64,000 bases of DNA from Chryseobacterium daeguense DSM 19388 (GCF_000430825.1 NZ_AUMT01000004.1:62001-126000); one strand, 5' to 3'. Positions 41,803 to 52,300 are shown, counted from the first letter of the stretch. Numbers and translations: made by a program. The notes: a model not told the origin generated them from the letters alone.

Positions 41803-42575
41803 GATTCAATTTGTTTTTGAAATTCCTGAAATGTACCGAATGTATAATTTTTACTCTTTAACCAGGAAACAAATTTATCAAAGCGTTCTATCATATCTTT
41901 TCCTGAATTTTTTACCGTAAAACCGGGTAATTTAAAAGCTTCATCCTTAATTTCTGCAAACTCCCACGGATGAAAATATATATTTAAATAATTGTCTTTT
42001 TTCAGAGTATCTGAAGCCAATTTTTTATAGAAAGATAACGGAAAATTATGGAAGCTCAGCCAAAACAAAGGAATTCTGAAATTGGGTGAAACCGAAGCCG
42101 GAATCTGGATTACTTTTCCCTCATTGAAATACGTTCTCGAAACTTTCAGATTATTATATCTTCCCGGAAGAAATGTAGGGTTTATAGATGAATTGTAAGA
42201 ATATCCGGCGTTTTCTACGGCTTTTTTGCTTACCGGCCTCATTCTCGGCATTCGTAATCCTGTTACTTTTGTAGAAAATAATTCCTCAAGTCTTTCTTTT
42301 GATTCTTTAAGATGTTTTTCCTCAAAATCTGAGTGAAACCAAGTATGGGAGGCCAGTTCATGACCTTCATTCAATAATCTTTCGATTAAATGTTTACTGT
42401 TTTCCGCAAAAACTACGGTTGAGAAAAAAGTTGCTTTTACATTATGCTTTTTAAGAATATTTAAAATATTCTCAAGTCCTTGCTGTGAAATCGAAATCTG
42501 TTTTTCAAAAGAAATTTCACCTTTGTATTCCAATGGCATATCAAATTCCTCTATATCAAAACTTAATAATACCAT
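41799..42575 (-). CDS. Polysaccharide deacetylase family protein
   Basis: 258 aa NodB-homology protein. LSFDIEEFDMP supplies the catalytic/metal Asp pair, ATFFSTV the strand, and EGHELASHTWFHSDF the metal His residues (H-x3-H type). FHPWEFAE near the C-terminus carries the late His. It likely deacetylates or otherwise hydrolyses an N-acyl sugar on a lipid-linked or surface glycan. Overlaps the GT4 gene by four bases. Confidence 0.86.
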   Translation of the reverse strand: MVLLSFDIEEFDMPLEYKGEISFEKQISISQQGLENILNILKKHNVKATFFSTVVFAENSKHLIERLLNEGHELASHTWFHSDFEEKHLKESKERLEELFSTKVTGLRMPRMRPVSKKAVENAGYSYNSSINPTFLPGRYNNLKVSRTYFNEGKVIQIPASVSPNFRIPLFWLSFHNFPLSFYKKLASDTLKKDNYLNIYFHPWEFAEIKDEAFKLPGFTVKNSGKDMIERFDKFVSWLKSKNYTFGTFQEFQKQIES

Positions 42576-42576
42576 T

Positions 42577-43506
42577 TTAAAAATTTTTGTTTTTTATAAT
42601 ATAATTGGGTCTTTCTTTAACCTGTTTGAAAATTTTACCTAAATAAATTCCCATGATTCCCATAATAATAAGCTGCAATCCTCCGAAAAAAACGATGGTC
42701 ATAATCAAGGACGCCCAACCTGAAATTTCAGTTTCAACAACAAAGGAATAAATTACATATCCTACATATCCCACCGCAGCTAGTGCACTGAATAAAAAGC
42801 CAAGATACGCCGCAATATAAAGTGGTTTTACACTAAAGGCGGTAATTCCCGTAAAAGCAAAAGTGATCATTTTCTTAAGATTGTAGCTGCTCTGTCCGGA
42901 CAGTCTTTCGTTAGCTGTAAAATCAATTCCTGTTTGCCTGAAGCCCATCCAGCTCGTTAAACCACGAAGAAATAAATCGTCTTCATTAAATTTTCTCATC
43001 ACTTCCACGGCATTCGCATCCATCAGCCTGAAATCTGAACCTCCTCCTTTCGTAAGATCCACATCCGACATATTTGACAGGATTTTATAGAAAAAATCAG
43101 AGGTTTTTCGTTTAAACAAAGAAATTTCTTTAGGGTAAGTTCTTACGGTAAATACAATATCATAGCCTTCTTCCCATTTCTTAATCATTTGAGGGATAAG
43201 TTCGGGCGGATGCTGAAGATCGCCGTCCATTGAAATGACCGCGTTTCCGTTGGCATTATCCATTCCTGCTTTTACCGCGGGCTGGTGTCCGAAATTCCTT
43301 GAAAATTCTATGAATTTTACTTCCTCATATTGTTGGGAAAGCTCTTCCAGTTTTTGCTGTGTATTGTCACGGCTGCCATCATTTACAAATATAATTTCAA
43401 AATCATAATTGATTAATCCATCAAAAACTTCTTTGATTTTCTGATGAATCATCGCAACATTTCCTTCTTCGTTATATGCGGGAATTACAATTGAAATTTT
43501 TTTCAT
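42577..43506 (-). CDS. Glycosyltransferase family 2, polyprenyl-phosphate sugar transferase type
   Basis: 309 aa. GT-A domain with VIPAYNEEGNVAMIHQKI, FVNDGSRDNTQ, the DxD-like SMDGDLQHPPELI and KRKTSDFFYKILS, followed by two C-terminal transmembrane helices (AAYLGFLFSALAAVGYVGYV; WASLIMTIVFFGGLQLIIMG). This is the GtrB/ArnC/DPM1 type, which charges undecaprenyl phosphate with a sugar. It precedes the deacetylase by one base and follows the GT87 gene, its likely consumer. Confidence 0.9.
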   Translation of the reverse strand: MKKISIVIPAYNEEGNVAMIHQKIKEVFDGLINYDFEIIFVNDGSRDNTQQKLEELSQQYEEVKFIEFSRNFGHQPAVKAGMDNANGNAVISMDGDLQHPPELIPQMIKKWEEGYDIVFTVRTYPKEISLFKRKTSDFFYKILSNMSDVDLTKGGGSDFRLMDANAVEVMRKFNEDDLFLRGLTSWMGFRQTGIDFTANERLSGQSSYNLKKMITFAFTGITAFSVKPLYIAAYLGFLFSALAAVGYVGYVIYSFVVETEISGWASLIMTIVFFGGLQLIIMGIMGIYLGKIFKQVKERPNYIIKNKNF

Positions 43507-43511
43507 ATTTA

Positions 43512-44681
43512 TTAATCCAGGCTGTAATTTTTCTCAAAATCTTTGGTTAAAAGCTCATACGTTACCCTCAACCATATCACAATGCAAGGTACAGCTTTTA
43601 AAGAATATTTGATAATATAATGCTCTTTTACAAATTTCGGGAATAAATCCGAGGTTGAAAAACATGTAAAAATAATAACAAAAACCAACAGTCCTATGAT
43701 AAGCGGAGTTCTTTCTTTCTGAAGGAAAAACCAGATTAAAACTCCCACCACTGCAATGATGTATGTAGGAGATTCTGAACTTGAGCTGAACAAAACTAAA
43801 AAAAGTAATGTGGAAGCCAGAATCATCAGCTGGAAGGCATAATTTTTATATTGTTTAATTCTGATATAAGGTGCAGCAAAAAGGGGTAATCCGAATGCTA
43901 GAAACACAAGATTTGAGATAGAGGCATCCCCTAAAATTCTTCTGAAAAAGCCCATTAATGAGATATCCTGCATATTCCCCAACACCTGATTTTCATTATT
44001 TTTTTCAACAATAGAATTAAACCAGTCTGAGTAACACTGGAACACAAATTTCGGGCTGGAATAGGCCATCGGAAGAACAAAAAATAATACAGCAATGAGT
44101 AATCCTAACAGAATAAATTTCGTTTTGTTTTTAATGAAGAAAAACTGGGTAAGCCCTACAATACCATAGATTTTTACGTAAACTCCAATTAAAATAGCCG
44201 TTACGGATTTTACTTCCTTTCTTTCGTAAATGTAAACTGCTGACAGTAATAAAAGTCCCGTCAATGCTACATTAAACTGAAGGCTTAAAGCCGCCGTAAT
44301 ATATTCCTGAAGGCAAAGCAGCCCAAAAAGCGCTTTTTTTGAATCAGAAAACGGAAGCTTATAAATACCGTAAACCAAGATAAAGGTATTGGCTACATTC
44401 CATAGGGAAATTCCCAGCCAGTCGGGCATTAAAGCAAATGGAGCAATTAATGCGCTGAAAAAAACTCCGTAATGATTTAAGTCAAAAAAGAGATCCGGAT
44501 AGTGTACAAATAAATTTTTCTGATTAATGGTATTAAAAAATACACTCTTGAAGATCAGGTAATTATTAATTGCGTAATCACCTCTGAAATATTTGGAAAG
44601 TGCCGTAACAATGGATATAATAAGATAAACCCCAAATATATATTTAGGGTTTAGCATTATTTTAAGAAATTTTTCTTTCAA
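43512..44681 (-). CDS. GT87 (DUF2029) family integral membrane glycosyltransferase
   Basis: 389 aa with a TTG start at 44681 (an ATG eight codons later at 44657 is the alternative). About ten transmembrane helices; the first periplasmic loop (YFRGDYAINNYLIFKSVFFN) and HYPDLFFDLNHYGVFFSALI match GT-C enzymes that use polyprenyl-phosphate sugars. Paired with the GT2 enzyme it could modify lipid A, O-antigen or a glycoprotein glycan; the target is unknown. Confidence 0.82.
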   Translation of the reverse strand: MKEKFLKIMLNPKYIFGVYLIISIVTALSKYFRGDYAINNYLIFKSVFFNTINQKNLFVHYPDLFFDLNHYGVFFSALIAPFALMPDWLGISLWNVANTFILVYGIYKLPFSDSKKALFGLLCLQEYITAALSLQFNVALTGLLLLSAVYIYERKEVKSVTAILIGVYVKIYGIVGLTQFFFIKNKTKFILLGLLIAVLFFVLPMAYSSPKFVFQCYSDWFNSIVEKNNENQVLGNMQDISLMGFFRRILGDASISNLVFLAFGLPLFAAPYIRIKQYKNYAFQLMILASTLLFLVLFSSSSESPTYIIAVVGVLIWFFLQKERTPLIIGLLVFVIIFTCFSTSDLFPKFVKEHYIIKYSLKAVPCIVIWLRVTYELLTKDFEKNYSLD

Positions 44682-44710
44682 AATCGTGTGGTATTAGTTT
44701 AAAATTAATC

Positions 44711-45523
44711 TTAAACAGCTACATTATTTTCTCTCAATGCGTCATTCAATGATGTCTTTTTATCTGTAGATTCCTTTCTCTGACCGATGATCAAAGCACA
44801 TGGAACCTGATATTCCCCTGCAGGATATTGTTTTGTATAGCTTCCGGGAATTACTACTGAACGCGCAGGAACTCTTCCTTTAATTTCAATAGGTTCAGGA
44901 CCTGTAACATCAATGATTTTTGTAGAAGCCGTCAACACAACATTTGCTCCCAAAACTGCTTCTTTTTCTACATGAACTCCTTCTACCACAATACATCTAG
45001 AACCGATGAAACAGTCATCCTCAATGATTACCGGTGCAGCCTGAAGCGGTTCCAAAACACCACCGATTCCTACACCACCACTCAAGTGAACATTTTTACC
45101 GATCTGGGCGCAGCTTCCAACCGTAGCCCATGTATCCACCATTGTTCCTGAATCTACATAAGCCCCGATATTTACGTAAGATGGCATCATAATGACACCT
45201 GAAGCCACGAAAGAACCTTCTCTGGCGATTGCATGCGGTACAACTCTCACTCCTTTTTCAGCATAATTTCTCTTCAAAGGAATTTTATCATGAAATTCAA
45301 AGGGACCTACCTCGATAGTTTCCATTTTCTGAATCGGGAAATACATTACTACAGCTTTTTTCACCCACTCATTTACCTGCCATCCGTTTTCCGTAGGCTC
45401 TGCAACACGAAGTTCACCGGAATCCAATAAAGAAACAACTTCTCTTATGGCCTTCTGGCTGTCTTCGTTCTGCAAAAGCTCTCTATTATCCCAAATGTTT
45501 TCAATTGTTTGTTGTAACGACAT
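44711..45523 (-). CDS. dapD: 2,3,4,5-tetrahydropyridine-2,6-dicarboxylate N-succinyltransferase
   Basis: 270 aa; lysine and diaminopimelate pathway, succinyl branch. N-terminal helical part, then a left-handed beta-helix of hexapeptide repeats (VMMPSYVNIGAYVDSGTMVD, TWATVGSCAQIGKNVHLSGG), and the C-terminal succinyl-CoA region. EDDCFIGSRCIVVEGV is a further conserved coil. A -7 element (TATCTTTG, 45549-45556 on the minus strand) lies 25 bp upstream. Confidence 0.96.
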   Translation of the reverse strand: MSLQQTIENIWDNRELLQNEDSQKAIREVVSLLDSGELRVAEPTENGWQVNEWVKKAVVMYFPIQKMETIEVGPFEFHDKIPLKRNYAEKGVRVVPHAIAREGSFVASGVIMMPSYVNIGAYVDSGTMVDTWATVGSCAQIGKNVHLSGGVGIGGVLEPLQAAPVIIEDDCFIGSRCIVVEGVHVEKEAVLGANVVLTASTKIIDVTGPEPIEIKGRVPARSVVIPGSYTKQYPAGEYQVPCALIIGQRKESTDKKTSLNDALRENNVAV

Positions 45524-45671
45524 GTTTCTAGTTTAAAATTATTCGCGCCAAAGATACAAAAGTTTTAGGTTAAGGTTTAGGTTAAGGCTGATTTTTTAAG
45601 TTGGAAAATAAATTAAGTTTTTACAATTATAGCAGGCTGTTAGTCAGTTTGAATGGGAATAAACGACCTGT

Positions 45672-46244
45672 TTACAAAACCCTTTGAGCATGCAAATAGG
45701 CTTTATTCCAGTATTTTTCGTTTAAAGAAGAAATGATAACACCTTTTGAAGTAGATGCATGGATGAATTTCACTTCACCATCGCTGCCGATGTCATGTAC
45801 AATTCCTACGTGAGAAACACGGCTTCCTCCTGCTGTAGCAAAGAAAAGCAGATCACCCGGCTTTACATCTTTAATATCGATCTTTTTTCCGGCTTCCGCC
45901 TGGTCTGAAGATCTTCTCGGAAGCTTAAAATCATTCTCTTCAAAGACTTTTACGGTGAATCCTGAACAATCGAAGCCGTCTGATGAGTTTCCCCCGAACT
46001 TGTATGGCGCGCCAATGTATTTTTCAGCGTCTTTAAGGATATCATTAATTGATTTTGAAACACTTCCATCGAATTTTGAATCAAGCTTGCGAAGGTTTTC
46101 GGATTTTGCTACAGATTTATTGCCTGTATTTTTTTTTGATACCACTTTTTTTGAACTTCCGCAGGAAACTATGAGTAAAGAAACAATAAACAAAATAAAT
46201 AAATGATTTACCTTACCACTCTTTCTTAATAATTCTGCTGTCAT
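45672..46244 (-). CDS. NlpC/P60 lipoprotein (cell-wall endopeptidase)
   Basis: 190 aa. Lipoprotein signal ending in LLIVSCG, a Lys/Ser linker, then the C40 peptidase domain: catalytic Cys in DGFDCSGFTVKVF, His in SRVSHVGIVHDIG and the polar third residue in KFIHAST. It would cut D-Glu-diaminopimelate type bonds in peptidoglycan from the outer-membrane side. Located next to dapD, which makes the diaminopimelate precursor, though not clearly in the same operon (149-bp gap). Confidence 0.9.
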   Translation of the reverse strand: MTAELLRKSGKVNHLFILFIVSLLIVSCGSSKKVVSKKNTGNKSVAKSENLRKLDSKFDGSVSKSINDILKDAEKYIGAPYKFGGNSSDGFDCSGFTVKVFEENDFKLPRRSSDQAEAGKKIDIKDVKPGDLLFFATAGGSRVSHVGIVHDIGSDGEVKFIHASTSKGVIISSLNEKYWNKAYLHAQRVL

Positions 46245-46300
46245 ATTCTGTCCGATTTAAAATACAAATATAAAATTAAACTTTAAATTTTGCATTAAAA

Positions 46301-46325
46301 AAAGCCATCCGCAGAGGACAGCTTT
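46301..46325 (-). terminator. Terminator of the small lipoprotein gene
   Basis: AAAGCcaTCC / GGAcaGCTTT hairpin, T run on the minus strand. Confidence 0.8.
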
Positions 46326-46348
46326 AATATTATTGATGTAAAATCTTA

Positions 46349-46723
46349 TTATTTTGAGGTTTTTTCACCTTTCCATGTTCCGGTTCTTTCCGGTGTGGGA
46401 ACAGAATTTCTCCAGTTTCCGTTTCCTTTTTTATCTCTCATTAATGTACCTCTGAACTCTCCGTCTGCAGGTGAACCAATGGAAGCTGTAAGCTCTCCTG
46501 ATTCAGTAAGTTTTCCTGAAATGTAATAATTTTCAGTAGTCTGGTCAGAATGCAGAGTTCCCGTTACTTTTCCGTCGCTTGCAACAACAATATTCCACTC
46601 CCCTTTGTCAGTTCCTTCGTAAGTTCCTGCCCAGGTTCCGATGAAATCATAGATTGTATCCTCATCTTTGCTACAGCCGATAAATAAGAAAGACATTAAT
46701 AAAAGTAAAAAATATTTTTTCAT
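46349..46723 (-). CDS. Small beta-rich lipoprotein
   Basis: 124 aa. MKKYFLLLLMSFLFIGC is a lipoprotein signal (FIGC). The mature part alternates short strands (FIGTWAGTYEGTDKGEWNIV, GKVTGTLHSDQTT, GELTASIGSPADGEFRGTLM, TGTWKGEKTSK), resembling a small lipocalin-like or beta-barrel fold; no specific family recognised. Has its own terminator. Confidence 0.75.
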   Translation of the reverse strand: MKKYFLLLLMSFLFIGCSKDEDTIYDFIGTWAGTYEGTDKGEWNIVVASDGKVTGTLHSDQTTENYYISGKLTESGELTASIGSPADGEFRGTLMRDKKGNGNWRNSVPTPERTGTWKGEKTSK

Positions 46724-46757
46724 AGTTTTATAAGTAGTTTATTCTCATAATGTTATG

Positions 46758-46831
46758 TGGAGAATACGGGGATCGAACCCGTCACCTTTAGACTGCCAGT
46801 CTAACGCTCTAGCCAGATGAGCTAATTCCCC
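46758..46831 (-). tRNA. tRNA-Ala (anticodon GGC)
   Basis: Minus-strand cloverleaf: acceptor GGGGAAT / ATTCTCC (one G-U), D arm with TAGCTCA...AGAGC, anticodon stem TTAGA / TCTAA around loop CTGGCAG (anticodon GGC, reads GCC/GCU), variable loop, T arm GACGGGTTCGATCCCCGT, discriminator A. CCA is not encoded. Confidence 0.95.
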
Positions 46832-46995
46832 TGTTTTTGCTTTTTATTTCCAAAGCCGTACAAAAGTAAGTATTTAAACCACATATACAAACATTTTATT
46901 AAATTTTATTTAAGAAAAGTTGTAATTTGCTATATAAATAATTGTTTTAAAAAGTTAGTATTTATTGGGTAATAATAATATTAAGGGGTTTTAAA

Positions 46996-47784
46996 CTAAT
47001 CTTTAGCCACTTGCAAAAAGAATCCACCATTAAAATCTTTGAATTCATAATCTAAAACAATACCAATTTGACTGTTAAAAGTACAGTTATTAAAGCCCAT
47101 ATCAATTCCTTTCCCATTATATGCTAAGCCTTTTTTATCACTTAATTCAAAAAACTTACCCTTACAAAAAATTCTGCCACGTTTAAAATTAATATTGTTT
47201 GGTGGTAAAAATTCAATTTCAATGAATATACTTTTCTTTTTTTCTCTAATTATTAATTTTTTACCAAAATATTCAAAATCCCAAACCCCAATACTGGTTT
47301 TTAATTGGTTATTTTCTATTAAAAAAATAATATCATCATTTCTATCTCTCAATTTTACATTCAATAATAATTCGTTATTTTCTAATCTGAAATGTATGGG
47401 AATTTTTTCGAAAATAACCAGAGGAATAAGTATACTAGTATTTCCAGAGTCCTTAGTGTAAAATTTATTACCCCCCATGATAATAGTAGCTTCATTTCCG
47501 TAATAGAATAAATTGTTTTGGCCTGTTTTATTTTCTCTTAGATTAAACGGATTTTTATTATTTTTAATTACTAATTCTTTAGGCAATCTGCCAGCAGTTT
47601 TCTCTCTATGATGTTCTGGACATAGTAATGTTAAATTTTCTTCTGCATGTTCTTTAACGATATTATATTCTTCGATATGGTCATAGTCTATAACTGGATT
47701 TCCGCAAAGTACGCATCCAAATCCACATCTTTGGCGCACAATTCTTTTTATATTTTCCGATATTGCTGGTCTTTTGTTCTCCAT
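46996..47784 (-). CDS. HNH endonuclease-domain protein with unassigned C-terminal domain
   Basis: 262 aa from the ATG at 47784 (nine codons further upstream only a TTG opens the frame). Residues ~20-70 are an HNH nuclease: RCGFGCVLCGNPVIDYDHIE with the first Cys pair and D-H, then HAEENLTLLCPEHHREK with the second Cys and the metal His residues. Residues ~110-262 form a beta-rich domain (FRLENNELLLNVKLRDRND, FDFEYFGKKL-like strands) I cannot assign. Base use is markedly more AT-rich than its neighbours, and it sits by itself beside tRNA-Ala, which suggests acquisition. Target unknown; possibly defence-related. Confidence 0.75.
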   Translation of the reverse strand: MENKRPAISENIKRIVRQRCGFGCVLCGNPVIDYDHIEEYNIVKEHAEENLTLLCPEHHREKTAGRLPKELVIKNNKNPFNLRENKTGQNNLFYYGNEATIIMGGNKFYTKDSGNTSILIPLVIFEKIPIHFRLENNELLLNVKLRDRNDDIIFLIENNQLKTSIGVWDFEYFGKKLIIREKKKSIFIEIEFLPPNNINFKRGRIFCKGKFFELSDKKGLAYNGKGIDMGFNNCTFNSQIGIVLDYEFKDFNGGFFLQVAKD

Positions 47785-47835
47785 GTTATTAGTTTTTTTT
47801 AGTGTATTCAATATTTTAAGAATAAATAAAATTAG

Positions 47836-47867
47836 AAAAAAAACGCATACAAAAACAGTATGCGTTT
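47836..47867 (-). terminator. Terminator of the RND efflux operon
   Basis: AAACGCATA / TATGCGTTT hairpin with a run of T on the minus strand, just past the outer-membrane factor gene. Confidence 0.88.
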
Positions 47868-47889
47868 CATTAAAACTTTATATATAAAT

Positions 47890-49305
47890 TTACTTCCAAC
47901 CGCCTCCAAGTGCCTGATAAAGCTCTACAGCAGCTCTCATCTTGCTGTATTGGGCATTGGCTATGTTTAGTTCTGCATTTAAAGAGTTTACACTGGCGTT
48001 CAATACTTCAAGGTAATTCGCCATACCGTAGTTTACTAATTCCTGAGAGTAGTCAACAGATCTTTTATAAGAATCTAATTCTTTTTGCTTAAGATCAATA
48101 TAAGAATCCTGAACGGAGAAAACCCTGATGGCATCAGAAACTTCTTTTCCGGCTGTAAGAACAGCTTTTCTGAAATTAAGATAAGCGGTTTCCTGATTGG
48201 CAAGACTTACTTCATAATTGGTTTTGATGGTTCGTCTGTTCAAAATAGGTTGAGCCAAACCTCCTACTACATTCGCAAATAATGAATTAACACTAAATAA
48301 ATGATCAATATCCACCGACTGTATCCCGCCGCTTCCAGTAAGTCTCAACGTCGGGTAAAACTGTGCTTTTGCAGAGTTAGTCAGTTCAAATGCGTTCATC
48401 AGGTTGTATTCCGCCTGCATTACATCCGGTCTGTTGGCAAGCAATTGAGCCGGATAGCCTAATTTCAGGTCCATCGGAATATTCTGGTTTTGAAGTGTGG
48501 ATCTTTCAATAGAATGGGAAGGTTCTCCCATCAATAAGCTCATTGTGTTTTCTAAAAGCTGGGTCTGGGTATCAATATCTATCAGTAAAGATTTTGCATT
48601 ATAAACCAGAGCCTCACTCTGCTGGACAGCAACTTCCGTTAATGTTCCCGCAGTTTTCAAAGCTTTTGTAGTTTCAAGGTTCCTTTCCCGGACAGCAATG
48701 GTTTCAGTGATGATTTTCTTTTGGGCATCGTATGTCAGCAATTGATAATACGCAGAAGCCACGGAAGCCACAAGATCACTTTTCACGGCCTTATGAGCCG
48801 CAACGGTACCTAAATAAGATGCCAGCTGAGCTTTTTCCTGAGATTTCAGTTTTCCCCAAAGATCAGCTTCCCAGCCGATGCTTGCGGTAATATCAAACTG
48901 GTTTACATATCTTCTTTCCCCGATAATCTGCCCAAACTGTGTGTTGATGGACTGTGTCTGGAATGTATAGTTAGGCCCAACAGATAAGGTCGGCTGATAC
49001 GCAGATTTACTTTGCTTTAAATAAGCCTCTGCCGAAGTGATGCTCTGCAAAGCCATTCTGATATCCAGATTGTTTTCCAACGCTTTTGAAATATGCCCCT
49101 GAAGGATAGGATCAGTAAAGATCTCCTTCCAGGAAACCGTGCCTATGTTCGTACTGTCTGCAGGAAGCATATCGGTACGGAATAGTTTTTCGTCCACTAC
49201 ATTATCCGGTCTCTGATATTCTTTTCTTACCATACAAGATGATACGGCAGCAAGAATGGTGACCGAAAATGTGATTCCTTTTATGATGTTTAAAATACTC
49301 TTCAT
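47890..49305 (-). CDS. Efflux outer membrane lipoprotein (OprM/NodT type)
   Basis: 471 aa TolC-like channel of a tripartite pump. Lipoprotein signal ending AAVSSC, then two copies of the outer membrane efflux repeat: helix-rich NNLDIRMALQSITSAEAYLK and LLANRPDVMQAEYNLMNAFE, with QLASYLGTVAAHKAVKSDL and FSVQDSYIDLKQKELDSYKR coiled-coil segments. Last gene of the gbsR-acrA-acrB-oprM operon; a repeat hairpin (49315-49388) lies between it and acrB. Confidence 0.93.
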   Translation of the reverse strand: MKSILNIIKGITFSVTILAAVSSCMVRKEYQRPDNVVDEKLFRTDMLPADSTNIGTVSWKEIFTDPILQGHISKALENNLDIRMALQSITSAEAYLKQSKSAYQPTLSVGPNYTFQTQSINTQFGQIIGERRYVNQFDITASIGWEADLWGKLKSQEKAQLASYLGTVAAHKAVKSDLVASVASAYYQLLTYDAQKKIITETIAVRERNLETTKALKTAGTLTEVAVQQSEALVYNAKSLLIDIDTQTQLLENTMSLLMGEPSHSIERSTLQNQNIPMDLKLGYPAQLLANRPDVMQAEYNLMNAFELTNSAKAQFYPTLRLTGSGGIQSVDIDHLFSVNSLFANVVGGLAQPILNRRTIKTNYEVSLANQETAYLNFRKAVLTAGKEVSDAIRVFSVQDSYIDLKQKELDSYKRSVDYSQELVNYGMANYLEVLNASVNSLNAELNIANAQYSKMRAAVELYQALGGGWK

Positions 49306-49314
49306 GTTAAAAAT

Positions 49315-49388
49315 AGAAGTTAGAAATTAGATGTTAGAAGTTAGAGATCAGATTTAGAATAATTTCTAATATCTAACCTCTAACTTCT
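49315..49388. repeat. TTAGAAGTTAGA-family hairpin between the RND permease and channel genes
   Basis: Arms 49315-49337 and 49366-49388 pair at 20 of 23 positions around a 28-bp centre. The words are the same as those flanking the four-helix-bundle gene at 15493-15926. Confidence 0.7.
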
Positions 49389-49397
49389 CTAATTAAT

Positions 49398-52300
49398 TTA
49401 TTCTGCTAAATTGATTTCTTCTTTTTTGATTGGCTTTATTTTCTCCTGTAAATATTCGAAAATAACATACAATACCGGGATTACAAAAAGCCCTAATATA
49501 GTACCTATCAATAGCCCGATGGCTGCTCCTGTTGCGATAGACCTGTTGCCCACTGCACCGATTCCGCTTGCTAAAACCAACGGTAGTAAACCGAAAATAA
49601 AGGCAAATGAGGTCATAAGGATCGGTCTTAGTCTCGCTTTTGCAGCATTGATGGCAGACATGACAATGGTTTCACCGTGGTGTCTCCTCTGAACAGCAAA
49701 TTCTACAATCAAAATGGCATTCTTCGCTAATAGTCCTACCAACATGATCAGGGCAATCTGGAAATAAATATTATTTTCCAAGCCCATGATTTTCTGCCCG
49801 AAATAAGCTCCCATTACCCCAAGAGGAAGGGAAATTACCACCGTTAAAGGAAGGATATAACTTTCATACTGCGCGGCAAGGATAAAGTAAACGAAGATTA
49901 AACTCAAAGCAAAAATCAATGCTGTCTGGGAACCTGAAGACAATTCTTCTCTGGAAAGCCCTGTAAATTCCACATCATAGTTTTTATCCAAAGTTTCGCT
50001 TGCTACCTGCTGTACTGCCCCGATAGCGTCTCCGGTACTGTACCCGGCAGAATTTGCACCGGTAATTTTCACCGAGCTGAAAAGGTTGTAACGCCCAACT
50101 GACTGAGGTCCGTACGTTTTCGTCAGAGTCACGAACTGTGAAATCGGAGACATGGTTCCGGAATTGGTTCGAACATATAATTCGTTCAGGTTGTTTGCAT
50201 CTTTTCTGTTTTCCGGCAAAGCCTGGATCATCACACGGAACTGCTTACCGTATTTTGTAAAGTCGGCACCATAAATACCCCCGATATAGCCCTGCATAGT
50301 TTCCAGAATACTGTTCACGGAAACACCCATCTGCTTGGCAAGAGGAACATTGATTTCCATCTGGTACTGAGGATATTTTGTGTTAAATGAAGTCTGGGCA
50401 AATTCTATTTCAGGCCTTTTCATCAGGTTCCCGATGAATTCTCCTGTTTTTGCATCCAGGTTTGCAAAATCACCTCCTGACTTATCCAGCAATACCATCT
50501 CAAAACCCGCACTGTTACCAAAACCAGGCACACTCGGCGGCTGGAAGAATACTACTTTAGCATCCGGAACTTTTCCTGAAAGCCCGAAAAGCTGTTTGGT
50601 AATATTTTCTGAGCTTAAATCTCCTTTTCTTTCGTCAAAAGGTTTTAGTTTAATAAAAGCCAATCCATTATTGCTCCCGTTACCGGAAAGTAATCCACGG
50701 CCGGTAGATATTGTTACGTTCTGAATTCCCGGAATTTTAAGAGCTTCTTTCTGAATGGTCTTAAGCACATTGTAGGTTCTTTCCATGGAAGCACCCGGAG
50801 GAAGCTGTACATCTGTAAAGATAATTCCCCTGTCTTCCGTAGGTACGAAACCTTTTTTCATTGTGGAACTGGCCCAGTATAAAATACCGGCTGTAACAAC
50901 AAAAATAACCAGTGTAACCCATTTATGTCTTAATAAAAACACAAACCCTCTTCCGTAACGTTCCGTAGTTGTTCTGAAAGCAATATTAAACTTATAGAAA
51001 AACTTCTGAAGGAAATTCAGGTTTTTGTATTCTTTGTGATGCTCGTCGTGAGGCTTTAAAAATAATGAACAAAGAACCGGACTTAACGTCAATGCATTTA
51101 TCGCAGAAATAAAAATGGCTACAATTAAAGTAATACCAAACTGCTGATAGAAAACCCCTGTAGGCCCTGTAATGAAGGTTACCGGGATAAATACAGACGC
51201 CATTACCAGGGTAATTGAGATAATAGCTCCTGTAATTTCGTCCATGGCTTCCACGGTTGCTTTCTTGGCATCGGAAATACCGTTTTCCATTTTGGCGTGA
51301 ACGGCTTCCACGACGACAATAGCGTCATCCACCACAATACCGATCGCAAGTACTAATGCAAATAAGGTTAATAAGTTTAATGAATATCCGAATAAATTCA
51401 GGAAGAAAAATGCACCTATAATAGATACCGGAACCGCAATCGCCGGGATCAGGGTAGATCTTAAATCCTGTAAAAATATATAAACCACTATGAATACAAG
51501 GATAAACGCTTCAATCAAAGTATGAATTACTTTTTCAATGGACGCATCCAAAAACTCGTTGGTATCGAAGTTAAAAGTATATTTAACGCCTTCAGGATAG
51601 CTGCTTTCATTTGCTTTAAGCTGAGCTTTAATATTTTCGATGATTTCCTGGGCATTGGATCCCGGAGTTTGGAAAATACCCATACTGATAGACGGGTTGT
51701 CTCCGTTTTCACCTACTCCCGAGTAAGATAAACCGCCTAATTCTACTTTAGCAACATCTTTCAACATTAAATTCTGCCCATCTGGTAAAGCTTTAACGAT
51801 AATATTGTCATACTGCTCCTTATCACTGAATTTTCCGACATATTTAATGATATATTCGAAGGAACTTCCGCTGTTTTGGCCTAAAGAACCAGCCGCGGCT
51901 TCTCTACTCTGCTCGTTGATGGCTGTAGTAACATCTGTAGGCGTAATTCCATAGGCTGCTAACTTGGCAGGGTCTAGCCAGATTCTCATGGAATAGTTCT
52001 TTCCTCCAAAAACATTGGCTTCACCTACCCCGTTAATCCTTTGTAAATCAGGAATAACGTTGATATTTAAAAAGTTTTGAAGATAAACATCATCAATATT
52101 TTTATTTTCAGAATAGAAAGAAAGGTACATCAGGGCGCTGGTCTGCTGTTTTTGCGTAACAACCCCCGAACGTGTTACTTCACTCGGCAAGAGCGGGCTT
52201 GCTCTGGAAACACGGTTCTGAACGTTTACTGCTGCAATATCCGGATCTATTCCTTGTTTAAAGAATACCTGGATCTGCGCCGAACCGTCATTTCCGGCCG

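Noticed and set aside
46758..47811. Genomic island integrated at tRNA-Ala
   Set aside because: The HNH gene is on the 5' side of the tRNA, no repeat of the tRNA 3' end was seen and there is no integrase.
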